Shown here: positions 12,538-24,060 of the stretch, piece after piece
How the letters are laid out: every line of letters begins with the position of its first letter
Position numbering within the stretch: position 1 is the first letter of the stretch
NCBI GenBank assembly: GCA_021186555.1
Contig: JAJKFL010000012.1
Location: 16,875,711-16,939,710, forward strand
Direction of reading: 5' to 3'
From: Reticulitermes speratus
Taxonomy: Eukaryota > Arthropoda > Insecta > Blattodea > Rhinotermitidae
DNA length: 64,000 nucleotides
The notes under the pieces: generated by a model
What the model saw: only the letters and a program-made list of their open reading frames with translations
Told to the model about the DNA's origin: nothing
Databases searched by the model: none
Position numbers and translations under genes: made by a program

Positions 12538-13138
12538 CTCAGGTGCATGTGACTTCTACCCAAATTAAGCCCGGAAAGTTATGTGCTTCTCTTGCAAATC
12601 CCATAGGAGTAACTGACGTTTCAAAGCTAGAAAGGGCTTTACACTGATTGTAATCTGAAAAAGAATGGCATTCAAGGGAAGGCAGAAAATATCAGACCTT
12701 AGCAACTGAAATGGAAAAGCCACGTCTGCTAGTTTAAATGGCATTTAGCTGAAGATTCAAGTCTTCTGCGATATTATGCCCTGTCCACTGGTATATACAA
12801 GCAGTTATCGGCGTTTCGAAAGATCCTTGTGCCTTAATCTTCAGGGTTAAGCAGTCAAAGAAGCCACTTCGTGCTGCATGCAGTGCGCGTGACAAATTTC
12901 AATAACTTATTAGGCATGTATTTATTATTACATGTATGTAGTTATGAGGACATGTGCGCACCCAGAATGTTTCCTGGGGGGGGGGGGGCTGACGATAAGG
13001 CTGTATATAATTTACGTTTGATTTTAAAAATGTTATAAAAATCATTACCTAAATACAAATGTAAAATAATATCGTCTGCTAGTGTATTTATGTACATACA
13101 AATACATGTTCCATAACTCACCTAATTTAAATCACAAG

Positions 13139-13261
13139 TTTTCAGTTTTTTAACCAACGAATGCACTTTTTATTTTCGTATTTTGTTCAATTCACCCTAC
13201 ATATGTGAATTGAACAAATTACGAAAATAAAAAGTGCATTCGTTGGTTAAAAAACTGAAAA
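13139..13261. repeat. Near-perfect 57-bp inverted repeat (hairpin)
   Basis: Arm 13139-13195 is inverted at 13205-13261 with one mismatch and a 9-base loop (cctacatat). It forms the left part of the sequence inserted into DT-1. Confidence 0.95.
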
Positions 13262-13510
13262 TTAATGTCAAGATGCACGGTGAACACAACGTGAAATTAA
13301 TGTCAAGATGCACGGTGAACACAACGTGAAATTAATGTCAAGATGCACGGTGAACACAACGTGAAATTAATGTCAAGATGCACGGTGAACACAACGTTAA
13401 ATTAATGTCAAGATGCACGGTGAACACAACGTGAAATTAATGTCAAGATGCACGGTGAACACAACGTGAAATTAATGTCAAGATGCACGGTGAACACAAC
13501 GTGAAATTAA
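13262..13510. repeat. 35-bp tandem array, 7 units
   Basis: The phrase tgtcaagatg recurs at 13266, 13301, 13336, 13371, 13406, 13441 and 13476, a period of exactly 35. One unit carries a G-to-T change near 13397. The units are otherwise identical, which points to recent amplification. Confidence 0.97.
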
Positions 13511-13879
13511 ATCACAAGGTCTAATCTTCTTGGTTTACTTAATTTCATCTAATACATGCTAAGTTTTTATTTTACTTTCCAGAATTCTAATGTACTAGTC
13601 ATCAGCCACTTTCAGTGGCTGATTTCGGCTGAAGGGTGAATCACGTAAACCGTTTCATAGCAACGTGTCTACAAAATCTGTGGTTTTTAAATTTCGATTT
13701 AAGGTGGTCTGCAGCCCGGCAGCCCCGTTTGGGTGCGTCCCTGTGTGAGGACAACACAAAGATAAGAGCCCGTACCTTTTCCGTACTCTTCTCTTTGCTA
13801 CAATAAGATGAATGTTCCACAGTTGGGAACTTCGGAACTACGGTAACTCTAGTAAAGTACATTAAGTTAACCTTGATTT

Positions 13880-14036
13880 CAGGCTTCCGCCGCGATATTT
13901 ATGAAATCTGCGGTCTTCTGGGGTATTACGCGGCGTCGTGTGGTAATTGTTTACCCGAAACATCGGTAAACAATTACCCCACGACGCCGCGTAATACCCA
14001 GAAGACCGCAGATTACATTAAGTTAGAATGTCGCGC
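13880..14036. mobile_element. FB-1 element collapsed to a palindrome
   Basis: Arm 13905-13954 (aatctgcggtcttctggggt ... ttgtttacc) is inverted at 13965-14014 around a short loop containing cgaaacatc. The flank ggcttccgccgcgatattt is also seen in the copy at 35555-35745. Confidence 0.85.
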
Positions 14037-14049
14037 TGTACGGAACAGC

Positions 14050-14474
14050 CTGACGACAGAGGCAGAAGATAGTCTGACACGTGAGGACACTTCTACCAGA
14101 ATACACGACATCACACCACTGACGACAGAGGCAGAAGGTAGTCTGACACGTGAGGACACTTCTACCAGAATACACGGCATCACACCACTGACGACAGAGG
14201 CAGAAGGTAGTCTGAAATGTCAGGACACTTCTACCAGAATACACGGCATCACACCACTGACGACAGAGGCAGAAGGTAGTCTGAAATGTCAGGACACTTC
14301 TACCAGAATACACGGCATCACACCACTGACGACAGAGGCAGAAGGTAGTCTGAAATGTCAGGACACTTCTACCAGAATACACGGCATCACACCACTGACG
14401 ACAGAGGCAGAAGGTAGTCTGAAATGTCAGGACACTTCTACCAGAATACACGGCATCACACCACTGACGACAGC
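14050..14474. repeat. 69-bp minisatellite, 6 units, derived from an FB-1 arm
   Basis: Units start at 14050, 14119, 14188, 14257, 14326 and 14395, plus a partial at 14464. The unit gaggcagaaggtagtctgaa ... cttctaccagaatacacgg ... catcacacc follows the FB-1 arm order seen at 7240-7322. Since 69 is divisible by 3, both strands show long repetitive ORFs (13873-14508 plus, 14023-14451 minus) that are by-products. Confidence 0.92.
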
Positions 14475-15044
14475 AATCAGAATCTTAAATTTCAGAAGTT
14501 TTCGGTAGCTGAGATCCCGCAACTGTATAGGGGGCTGGATATGCGCCAATGTTACAAAGGAAAGAGGAAGGTCTGCTGGGAGAGGGGAACACTGCCTTCA
14601 CTCATTCATTCAATGACAATGCCTCCTTGACAGCAACAGGTACGGGCAGAATCATCCAGTGCAAATATGGCGGACAACCTTGACTCTGCTATAGTACAAA
14701 CGTGCGCAACTTGTGGGCTCATATAACATGCCTGCACGACTGCAGTTGAGATGCTGCTGATGATAAAGTTATAAACAAGTTGTGAGATTTGAGGTTCTCA
14801 TGGGGGTGATCACGACGACACCACGAAGACAGACACCACTGCTGGGCTCATGTGAACATAATAACGAAACCTCGCGTACTGCAAAATGCGTGGAAAATTT
14901 TTGAGTAGGTGAGCTGTTAGGTTCTCAAGGATTATGAATCATGGACTTAACGAGTCACAGACTGGTACGGCATTACAAGAACAGTTGTTTAAGTGTGTCA
15001 TTTAACGACGCTGTAAGTAGCTAAGATTACACAGTGTCGTTGAT

Positions 15045-15235
15045 AAGTCGCACGAATGAGTTTTGGAGCACAGGCCGAACGATACTGTCAAAAGAAAACC
15101 AAAGTACAAGGAGAAAAACCTGTCCCAGTGCCACTTTGTCCACCAAAAATCCCACATGGACTGACCTGCAAATGAACCCGAGCGACAGGCCGGCGGCTAA
15201 CCGCGTGAGCAATTGCCCGGCCCGGAACATTGTTC
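15045..15235 (-). mobile_element. SINE-4 copy with tRNA-like head
   Basis: On the minus strand it starts ttccgggccgggcaattgct, then acgcggttagccgccggcct and gctcgggttcatttgcaggt (A- and B-box-like), followed by the conserved SINE-4 core. Confidence 0.7.
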
Positions 15236-15737
15236 ATTCCACCTTCAAAAACTAATGGCTTATATCAAAGGGACACCAAATAATGGAGATGCCAGAAGGA
15301 GTATATGTAGTTATCACACGATCCTCGTTCTTTGCTGGCGTCTTCTGTGGTTATAAAACCCGTTATATAACAGTATATTAAAATATGCCGTGTCATTAAA
15401 ACAACAGTGTAACTTGTGCATTGCATTAGTGACAAGAACCAGTTAACAAACACTACCTGCTCTCCCTAATAAATTTCCACTGTAATCATGGCCACATTAC
15501 ACAATATGTCACAGCTAATTTACAACACCATAAACACCTACAATATGCAGGTTTATCTCATGTTAACTTCTGTCACATGTCCTTACCCATTCTGCATACA
15601 TGGTCTTCCTGTATACTGTTCTTATGAAATAAAAAATGCATACATTGTTACCATGCTTAATTAACTAAGCACGTACGTACCGGCGTTACAAACTTGTTGC
15701 TCTATCATCAGTACAAAAAATAATCAACCTGTAAATA

Positions 15738-15835
15738 CGAAGGCGGCAGCAGGTTCCTCTGAAAAGTCGGCGCATATACGCTAAATTACACAGCATCATG
15801 TTCCTTACGACAGTTCTTACCGAAGTATTTGTGAC
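15738..15835. mobile_element. FB-1 half element
   Basis: ggcagcaggttcctctgaaa, gtcggcgcat and acacagcatcatgttcc correspond to one FB-1 arm. Confidence 0.5.
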
Positions 15836-15940
15836 GTGACACCGGCTAACATTCTTCACTAGTATTTAATACGATATACGTCTGTGAAATAAATTTGAAC
15901 CCTTTTACTTTACTGGTAAACCAGAATACTAAGTCTATAC

Positions 15941-16222
15941 AAGAAGACTCATTCTTGAGAAGCTAACAGTTCCTCAACTAGTCAAGAAATTCCTCCCATT
16001 TTATGGAATCCGAAAGTTCATTTCCGCTTTCGCATGAGCCCGCCAATCATCCCTATCCTGGGCCAGATGAATTCACTCCACAACCTCCCACCATATTTCT
16101 TCAAGATCAATTTCAGTAGCCTCCTACCATCCATATCTAGGTTTTTCAATCGGTCTTCTTTCTTCATGTTCTTCCACCATAATCCTGTACTCATTTCTCT
16201 TCTGTAGTACGCATGTCACATG
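15941..16222 (-). mobile_element. LINE-A 3' end
   Basis: Runs from the 3' terminus (cttgagaagctaacagttcc) through the LRVP, DWI.LAQDR and RRW.DN-equivalent segments with several indels. Confidence 0.75.
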
Positions 16223-17802
16223 CTAACCTAAAAAAAAAGTTACTGAAAAGCCTGGCGCTGTTAATTAACAATAATGTAGCATTAAAAAGAATAATAATAC
16301 AGGAAGTCCTATGGCGTAACTGCAGAAAACCGTGACAGAAACAAACATATGCGGCCTTGAGAAACTAAACCTAGGTCTTACCCGAGGGAATGATTTAGCA
16401 ACGCTTGCAAGAACACTTTGCATTGAAGGCGGTGGGAAGTCGGTGTGGTGAGCTTACATAATTAAGAACATTAATTATCAGCCAAGCTTCCGTCTACAGG
16501 TTCATCACGTGACAAGCTGACGTGGCATATCTTGTTGGGGGAACAAAGTTGACGATAGAAGTGTGGTATATCGCCGCAGTGTTGTGCACAGGTCCACCAC
16601 AAATTTTCCAAATATCTAGGCTACACCTAAAACCCCCATGCACCAAAGAATGACATGAAGCAAGTAACGGTTACGTTCTTCTGGGATCTGACACTGCAAA
16701 GACCTCAAAATTCGCAAAACCGAGTGTGACTGATATCAAATTCCTGAGGGAACACAGTCTGCATGGAACAGCAGCGAATCTAGGATTTAATGTTTCGACT
16801 GATGAAGAAGGTTAAAAATTAAGCTTTTAAAGACTACGAATAGCCTGAATTGCTTTTAAGGGTTCAGTTCGTACCGCGCAGTGAACTCCGTGTCGGTTAT
16901 AAAAACCATTAAGTTAATAATGTATAGAGAAATTATATTTTTTGTTCTGCGGACCATTCCGAATACAGAAACATGATCTGTGAGAAGAATGTGGATTTTT
17001 AAAAGTTAAAGCTGCTGATAAAGTAACCATTGGGTTTTAAAGGGTTAACTAACATAATCAAATTTTTATTAGAAACAACATCTTGCAGTCCTCGTGTAAT
17101 TTAAGATACGATCCCAGCATTCCTATTCAGACCAAAGAAAACAACAAAAACCTATCAGCGTAAGTGGTCAGACCCTGACACCCTTTCAATCTACACCCTT
17201 TTTCTTTAGGGTGAAATCAAATTTAATGCCTATACAAAACAGCGAGTAAGTTTATAATCGTGTGTATTTTTGCCTTAAATTCATTTAGTACCACACACAA
17301 AGCAAAGACGACAAAAGATCATGAACTGAATGGTAGCAATCATTCCCCGCCTTCGATCTTCTACCGTTTCCGTGAATGTACTTCCGGTTTGCCATTATAC
17401 TTTCCAATGAATGAAACACGACTGGTTCAGTGGGCTGATTTCTGACTTCCAATATTTGCTTCTCCTTCATGTGATTAAATTCCCTGCAACCTCATTCAGA
17501 CCCCTGGGGCTACCGCCAACAAATTGCGATTCTCATCTGCTCCACCGCAGGTACAGCAATACGTCACATCCTCTGACAATCTGTCTCGCGCTCTGTTAAT
17601 TTCCCGGCAGTGAATTAACAGCTGACAGTCTGGTCGGCTCGTTGACTAAACGTCATCTGGCCACACTTGTCACTCTGAATGATTAGTCAGAAATGTCACT
17701 GTATGTTCTAAACGTTAATTTGCGGTTTATGACGAATACATGGACAATGTAGTGGAAAGCGGAGGAGAAAAAGCAGAGTCGTGGCAACTATGCACACGAA
17801 CG
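16223..17802. other. Unassigned AT-rich sequence
   Basis: No gene or clear repeat boundaries seen. A segment near 16320-16450 (cctaggtcttacccgagg) may be an unclassified repeat. Confidence 0.35.
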
Positions 17803-18015
17803 TATATTCTAGTTTCTCTTCTCCGAAACGTCCAGACCGGTTCTAGGGCCCAACTGGCCTCATACTGAATGGGTACTGGGGTTCTTTCCCGAGGGTTAAA
17901 GCGGCCGGGGCGTAAAGTTGACCAGTCATTATCTAGTGTCGACGTTAATAATGACTGCACCTATACTTCTGCTCACCTTCAGGCGTATGTCTTCACGGCG
18001 TGTACAGGGACAGCT
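17803..18015 (+). mobile_element. SINE-1 body and tail, head missing
   Basis: Begins at ttctcttctccgaaacgtcc, contains taaagcggccggggcgtaaa and ends near the cttcacggcgtgtacaggga tail motif. Confidence 0.75.
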
Positions 18016-18084
18016 CTACCTCCGTGACGCACACTCCAACTGACTACACGATTCGTCCACATGTATACCCTGTGATACTGCACT

Positions 18085-18285
18085 TGAAGATCCAAACTTT
18101 CTGGGATGTTACACTGTGACGATTGGTAAATAATGCCCATGATTCGGAGGAGATTAGTTCCTCCAGTTTCAGGGTCAGGCAATCAATTAAGGGACCTGAA
18201 ATTCCCCACCCTGAAGACGGAAGTTGTAGAACAATCGGACCTTCAACAACACCGCTGTGAGAAGCTCAAATCTCACGATATTGCA
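18085..18285. mobile_element. FB-1 copy, diverged
   Basis: Contains tctgggatgttacactgtga at one end, ccctgaagacggaag inside, and the outer motif aacaccgctgtgagaa at the other end. Confidence 0.5.
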
Positions 18286-18545
18286 TTTATCTATAGCAGA
18301 GATCATCAACCACGTCCGCGGGTACCGTGGTATCAATTAAAGAAACTGATTTCCGTTGAGAATTAAAATATTCACACTTCCTAATTCTGGATACACGGTC
18401 TCAACGCTTATGGTAATTTCTGTTCCTTGAACCTAACGCCTGTTCAGTGCCAAGGAGCTGTACATTTTTAACATTAGCCTACATTCATATGCCGCATTAA
18501 TTCACTAAAGCCTAAAATTCAATGAAGTGTAAGGTGTTTTTTTAT

Positions 18546-18734
18546 TTCCTGCTTGACCGATAAGCGCCGGTACAACGCTCCGCCCGACGCTCCACCACCG
18601 TTGCGTCGTACGCCGCGTGTCGGGGAGGTTTAACAGTCGATGACGGAAGCTAGACAAACGACCGCAGTGATCCTTTAGCAAGTCTAATGAAAACTCACTA
18701 GAGAGTCGGGCTGGCGCTTATCGGTCAAGGAGGA
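18546..18734. mobile_element. Short inverted-repeat element (cttgaccgataagcgcc)
   Basis: ttcctgcttgaccgataagc (18546 on) is inverted at 18713-18734, with arms of about 23 bp and one mismatch. The 190-bp interior is CpG-rich and non-coding. Single copy in this window. Confidence 0.75.
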
Positions 18735-19562
18735 AAAGAAACACCTATATTTAAAATTACTGTGAGTAATGGCACGACAATGAGTAAACATGGCAAGAAT
18801 ATGGAAGGAAGTGTGAGTGGTCTAAGTACTAGCACTGCAAGTAAAACCAGGAAACAAACTGTCAGGACAAGCGGTGTCTGAACCGGAACCCCACAACACA
18901 AACGCGGGAGGGTTAAACACTCAACCTTAAACGCTTAGTCAAGTTATATTTGTTTATTTTATGTACAAGACGTTGCCATTAGAAAGCAGGGGAGCCACAA
19001 AATGAATCATTACCAATGACGCCAGGACACAATCATTATTGCGGTTTTCAAGACGGGTTAGTTAAGTTTAATTCTGATGAGGCGACAGGAAACCTCAAAC
19101 CTCAGGCACCAGCCACAAGGGCCGTTCGTCACGACAACTCCACTCCACTGTCTAACGGTGAAAAGTGTGTATAAACGGGTAAGGACGGGTGTAACCCCTT
19201 GTAAATGTGTGTGCATCCAGCACATAGCGCAAAACCAGAGTAGCGAGCGCGAATTCGAAAGCATTACAAAACAGAGATTAGTCTATTTCAGGAACAGTGT
19301 TGAAGGTATTAAAACACTGGCAATAGAAACTGAAGACTTATCATCGCTAATGCCGAAGTCTGATCCTGAACCACTTCCATATCCAATCCTATAAACCTAA
19401 CCGATAAAATTAATCTTAATCTTCTCCTCGCATCTCCCCAGTATTCCTAGTTGACGTTCTTCATACAATGTAAAATAATTTAACAAGTTTTATACTTTCA
19501 GTGAAGATCATGAAACAGGCATGAGTGTGTAGTTTTGGATAGTAGGCACTCAGGAACTGAGG
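18735..19562. other. Unassigned sequence
   Basis: No supported gene or repeat. A frame at 19077-19394 shows no family motif. Confidence 0.35.
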
Positions 19563-19834
19563 AACGGGTAAAGGTAAAGTTCACCCTAGAACAGGCCATG
19601 AAGGGCCCTGAGTGGGAGTAGTGGTATAGCTCTACTCTTTCTTTAACCTCGGCGCTAGATGGGGGTGGGTGGTCAACGCAACGCCCCGGCCGCTTTACTC
19701 CCGGGAATGACCCGGTACCCATTGTACAGGAGGCTGGGTAGGCCCCAGGGCCGGTCTGGACGGGTGCTAAAAATCTCGCCCCCACCGGGATTCGATCCCC
19801 AGACCGTCCAGCTCGTAGCGAGTCGCGATACGGA
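19563..19834 (-). mobile_element. SINE-1, near-complete, head-to-head with next copy
   Basis: Tail (gtaaaggtaaagttcaccct), body (ccccggccgctttactcccg) and head (ggattcgatccccagaccgt) are all present in reverse, ending at the head's gtagcgagtcgcgatacgg. Confidence 0.88.
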
Positions 19835-20015
19835 CTTTTCTCCACAGCGTCCAGACGGGCTCAGGGACCCACCCCAGCGTCATTTTCAAAGGGTACGGAG
19901 CTCTCTTGCCCGGGGGTAAAGCGATCGTAGCGTAAAGCTGACCACTCACCTCCATCTTGTGCCGATGTTAACAATACGCGAACCTAAACCTCCACTCTCA
20001 CACACCTGTATGGCG
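19835..20015 (+). mobile_element. SINE-1 body and tail joined to an inverted copy
   Basis: Starts ttttctccacagcgtccaga directly after the reverse copy's head and runs to tatggcgtgg. Its own head is absent, so the preceding copy probably inserted here or replaced it. Confidence 0.8.
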
Positions 20016-20513
20016 TGGTTCTTAGTTTCAAAGTAAACAGAAATTTATTTTAAATACACTGTCATTACGTGCAATAAATTTAGGGGTCGCAACACACTGT
20101 CAAGTAACGATACCTACTGTTGATACAACCGAATGACGTTGAAACTAATGTGTTACAGATATTTTGTACTGTGTGTACACTTATGCGGATCATACAAAAA
20201 GCCAGCAGGTAGACGGAGGGGATACAGCAGGTTGTATAGAGAGCAGACACGAAGGTGAAAACTTTCTACAGACAGTGCTACTTTGCCAGTCTCAATGGTC
20301 TCCTTATTCCACAGGACAGGCTTTCGACTAGCTCGTACAGAACACTCACACGACTCACACCTGTTTCATAACTTCAGTCTGAAATACCGATCTACAACTC
20401 ACGTGTGGCAATGTACGTGGCTTATGATTCACACTCATCTCCTAACAATGTTCAGTTGACAGAACTACATTTTTAAGCACAGTGGTTACTACACATACAA
20501 GATTTTACATTTA

Positions 20514-20745
20514 ACCCTTTAAAAACTAACAACAAGTGAAAGTACTTTTCTATCCAACGATCTCATGATATCCAAAAGAGCATTGCTTTTTGGAAGGTTC
20601 CCAGGAATAGCCCGTTTGTCCTTCTGGTAAGAGCAACAAGAAGATGAAGATGAGTATGGAGGATTGGTGAAATGATACTGACAGGGGATAATTACCTCCC
20701 TTTTCCGCGTACAGACAATCTACAGAAGAAACCAAACACTGTAAA
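20514..20745 (-). mobile_element. SINE-4 partial copy
   Basis: Shares the ttaaccctttaaaa terminus, gcccgtttgtccttctggta and atactgacagggg with the copy at 2035-2281. Confidence 0.6.
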
Positions 20746-21000
20746 CCCAACAGCCTCGTCAGGTTATGTAAATAAACTGGATATGTAATCAGTTCGTTCA
20801 GTTTTCCTGCGTCAGTAACAAACTACGGCTGCCGTCAGTTCAACCACATCGGCCTTCTATCACGGAGAAGAAGGCTGCTTGTCGCGTTATCCTTTTTGAA
20901 ATGTGTTGTATTGTGTACTAATGTACGATAAACACCAGGTGCGAAACAGGACAACTGTCCATCACATGAATCATAGGATACCCAACTTCGCATTCACTAC

Positions 21001-21260
21001 ACTCTGCGCCAGACGGCCGGAAGACGGGGTTCGATTCCCGGTAAGAGTATTGATTATACTGTCCTCCACCGCGACAAGACCGGTTTGGGACCCAACCAAC
21101 TTCAATGGAATGGGTACTAAGCGGGGGGGGGGGGGGACCTTCTTAGAAGGTAGAGCGGCCGGGATGTGAAGCCGGACACTAGCCTAAATCCTGAGGTTCA
21201 GTACGCGTACAGCTTCATGCCGCTCGCCCATACGTCTTTGTGGCGGCGTGCTCAATTAAG
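21001..21260 (+). mobile_element. SINE-1 copy with internal G14 run
   Basis: The B box is ggttcgattcccggtaag (about 21028-21044). A 14-base G run (21123-21136) occurs where the family has a gggtaccgggt-type segment. Confidence 0.75.
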
Positions 21261-21407
21261 CACGAGGATGAATTTATCTTCTTGCCAACTCTGTGCCGAA
21301 TCCGCACAACTCGGACATCAAACTCGTTGGCTTGTAGCTATACAGCCTGGGTTAGTTTCTGAACTACGTTAGGTCGTCCAGGTGGGGCCTCCCAGTCTTC
21401 TACCCAG

Positions 21408-21600
21408 TGTGTTCCAGGGTGGAAGGAAGCGGTCGTGTCCTAATTTGCGGTACTATCCTGATGGACTGACGAAAACCACGAGTAACAACAGCATCGTGAC
21501 GTTCGGCGTGTGCATACATAGCATCGGATGAGATCAAAATGCTGGGAAGGAGAAGGTCGTGGCCTATCTGAAGGCACGTCACAATTATTTCTCCTGATAT
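21408..21600 (-). mobile_element. SINE-5 fragments
   Basis: SINE-5 is the family reading ggaaggaagcggccgtggcc then gaaaaccacg and a B box in this orientation. Two partial copies lie at about 21420-21485 and 21540-21600. Confidence 0.55.
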
Positions 21601-22224
21601 ACTGAGAAATACCACGACAATCGGTCAGGATGTCCTTAGCCCGGCCCAGATTAACATTTTGATACCTGAAATACATCTAAATAATACACACAAATTCGGC
21701 TCATACCTCGCAGAGACCACTTCGTCTCCATTAAAACACCGGTCGGTGAATGCTGTATTGGGGAATAATCATTATTTGTGTTAAGAATCACACGAAACTC
21801 ATAAACACGCTGTGCGTTCAAAGTGCAAATTTTCTTATGTCACAGTGGTTACCACTGGGCTTTTAAAAAGTTAAAATACAGATGCAAACTACGGTCCCAC
21901 AATACGACTGCAACAGAACATATGTGAACAGTGACGTGACATCTGGAAGCAAACGCCGCCAAGACTTGCACCAATTGCGGGGCAGTGGGGAGGGGGGAGG
22001 CCTGGGAGACGAAAGCTGGCAGATTTTACGGAACAAGACAACCTGTTGCTCGGATGCTGTTGCCAGCACTTGGTGCTGGCTGGCGCTGCTCCGTCTGCGG
22101 ACTGAATCATCTACAGATTCTGTCTATTCTCTTGGCACGGTAAATGTTTTCCAAGTGATTCAGAGGTAAGACCAACTAACACCAATAATTACGTTTCCTG
22201 GTTTTCACGGCGGTTATTGCTCAA

Positions 22225-22375
22225 ATGATGGTGGTTTTTGGTGTTCTGATATTTCAGAGGAACTACTACCGCCATATTCAGGGTGACTGGTTCAGGGTGA
22301 TATGAAACAGTAACCCTGAAGACGGAAGATATACGTTCCTCAGACACGTCGGAACAAACCTTTACTATACGGTGT
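22225..22375. mobile_element. FB-1 copy, diverged
   Basis: Contains ccctgaagacggaagatata, cgttcctcagacacgtcgga and actatacggtgtgcaccgc. Confidence 0.45.
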
Positions 22376-23374
22376 GCACCGCCCCCCTCCCAAAAACCCA
22401 TCATTTGATTAACAGATCTTTCTACAATTTCTTACATTAATATAAAACACAATTTTGTACTCACTGACGTCACTTTCATATTTATGTTGGTTTGTTCAGC
22501 GTCTCACAACTTAAGTGAACTTGTAAAATAACTGATGAATATTCCATACGTGTTTATTCTTCAAATTGTTCGTTGTAAAGATTCTTTTCATATAGTGGTA
22601 ACTTTTTAAAACTGAAGAATTTGAACATTCTTGCACGTGCAGTAAAATTCGAACACTTGGAGAAACACGATTGCCCAGTCCTTAACACTAACAGAATCAC
22701 TAACATACACGTCAGCAGTCTTCTCCACACTTGAAAATGGCTCACAGTTACGAAAATGAAGCAAATATGGTAAAATCGAAACGCCTCGCGATCCATGTTG
22801 TTCAAATTCCTGACCCATCTGTCAGTACAATGCTATTCGCAAGAGCGTACAATTGTAACATTGTAATACAATTGTGAAAATGGCATTTATTAGAGCGGGG
22901 AAAAATTTTACTGGTACACAATACACAAGAGACGGTTTATTTATTTCATATGGAACAAAAAGGGGCCGGATTTCCACGTCACTAGTAGAATTCAAGTGTC
23001 CAATGACGTGTATTCACAACCAGCATATTCCATCTATGCAGCTGTGACGTTTCTTCATGTTATATTGTTCGAGACATCACTGCTAATATCCAGACCATCG
23101 ACAAACAGAGCTATGGCGGCAGAATTTGTAACAGCTGGATTGAATACAACATTTCAAGTGTGGGCACTATAATTACTAATATCACTAGCCAAGTCTTACA
23201 GGAACTGGAGCGAAATAAACCAGTTTCTTAAAACAAACAACAGGTATTTTTACATAAAGATTCATCACATCCAGAGATGGGGCACTCACTTATACGTAGA
23301 ACAATGCAATTTAACCAGATTTTCAATAAACTATATAAAACAGCCATTTGAATTATTCAGATTCCTGTCTTCAG
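22376..23374. other. Unassigned AT-rich sequence
   Basis: No gene or named repeat identified. Frames at 22554-22818 (minus) have no splice-supported boundaries. Confidence 0.35.
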
Positions 23375-23512
23375 GGATGTGACTTCGTGCAGTGTGGCAG
23401 AAATGCACAGATGTTTCAGAGGAATCTGTTGCCCCCATCATCGGGGTAGATGACCTCAAACGTCGGCAAACTTGTACTAGACTGCAGGGTGTCACATCCC
23501 AGAAGAGGCCAA
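23375..23512. mobile_element. FB-1 copy
   Basis: Ends tcttcagggatgtgacttcg and gggtgtcacatcccagaaga are inverted, with agatgtttcagaggaatctg and aaacgtcggcaaacttgta inside. Confidence 0.65.
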
Positions 23513-23794
23513 TTTAATAGTCAGCGTCGTGTAAACCTCTAAAACCCTCAAATTTAAAAGTTTAATTTTCCAGTTCCTAGCAGTTTTAAAAATGGGGTAA
23601 CAAAATGATCTTTAATGGCACAGCTCTAACAATAAGTTTCGTGAAAAGTGATCAACGCGTCCAAAAATTGAAAAGGAGACACACACACACGCACGCACGG
23701 AGAGTCCATAAACATACTTTTCTCGGATAGAAAAATAGACTAAAAATATTTATGTAGCTAAAAATACTTAGCAAAATTTTTATTTTCTTTCTTC

Positions 23795-24060
23795 ACAGGC
23801 TCTGAGGTCCATGCAGGACCTTGGCCTCCTTCAGGATCAATATCCAGGCGTCTCTATCCCTGGCTATTTTTCTTCAGCCTCTAACACCCATGTTCTTCAG
23901 ATCATTTTCAACATCGTCCAGCCATCTCTTTCGTGGGTTTCCAACGGACCCTTTTCCTTCTGGAATATTCTTAAACAATTTCGGGGTTTACACCACAAAT
24001 CACATGCCCATTTTTTTTATCAATTCTGATCCGCTCTGTGCCCCTCTTTGTTAAGACAAG
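23795..24060 (-). mobile_element. LINE-B type 3' end
   Basis: The minus strand encodes LDDVENDLKNMGVRG, then RKIARDRDAW and LKEAKVLHGPQSL followed by a stop, a common non-LTR C-terminal tail. The 5' part is lost. It may represent a family distinct from the 8930 copy. Confidence 0.75.

Larger units (their letters stand above)
12951..13744 (+). mobile_element. DT-1 element interrupted by a hairpin/35-bp array
   Basis: DT-1 ends are inverted repeats (left atgtgcgcacccagaatg, right gggtgcgtccctgt). It contains a 13-G run near the left end and the motif aagggtgaatcacgtaaacc. A reverse-oriented uninterrupted copy lies at 47991-48403. Without the insert both are about 413 bp. Confidence 0.8.

Noticed and set aside
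13262-13510. CRISPR-like regular array
   Set aside because: The 35-bp units are contiguous with no spacers, and the sequence is a eukaryotic nuclear genome.
13873-14508. 211-codon plus-strand ORF and matching minus-strand ORF with 23-residue repeats
   Set aside because: Both arise because the 69-bp minisatellite unit is divisible by 3; the unit is transposon-arm DNA and there is no start context or splice support.
21707-21752. Minus-strand 46-bp sequence between a good acceptor and GAG|GTATGAG donor
   Set aside because: The phase needed after the known exons hits a stop codon; the remaining open frames have no family match.
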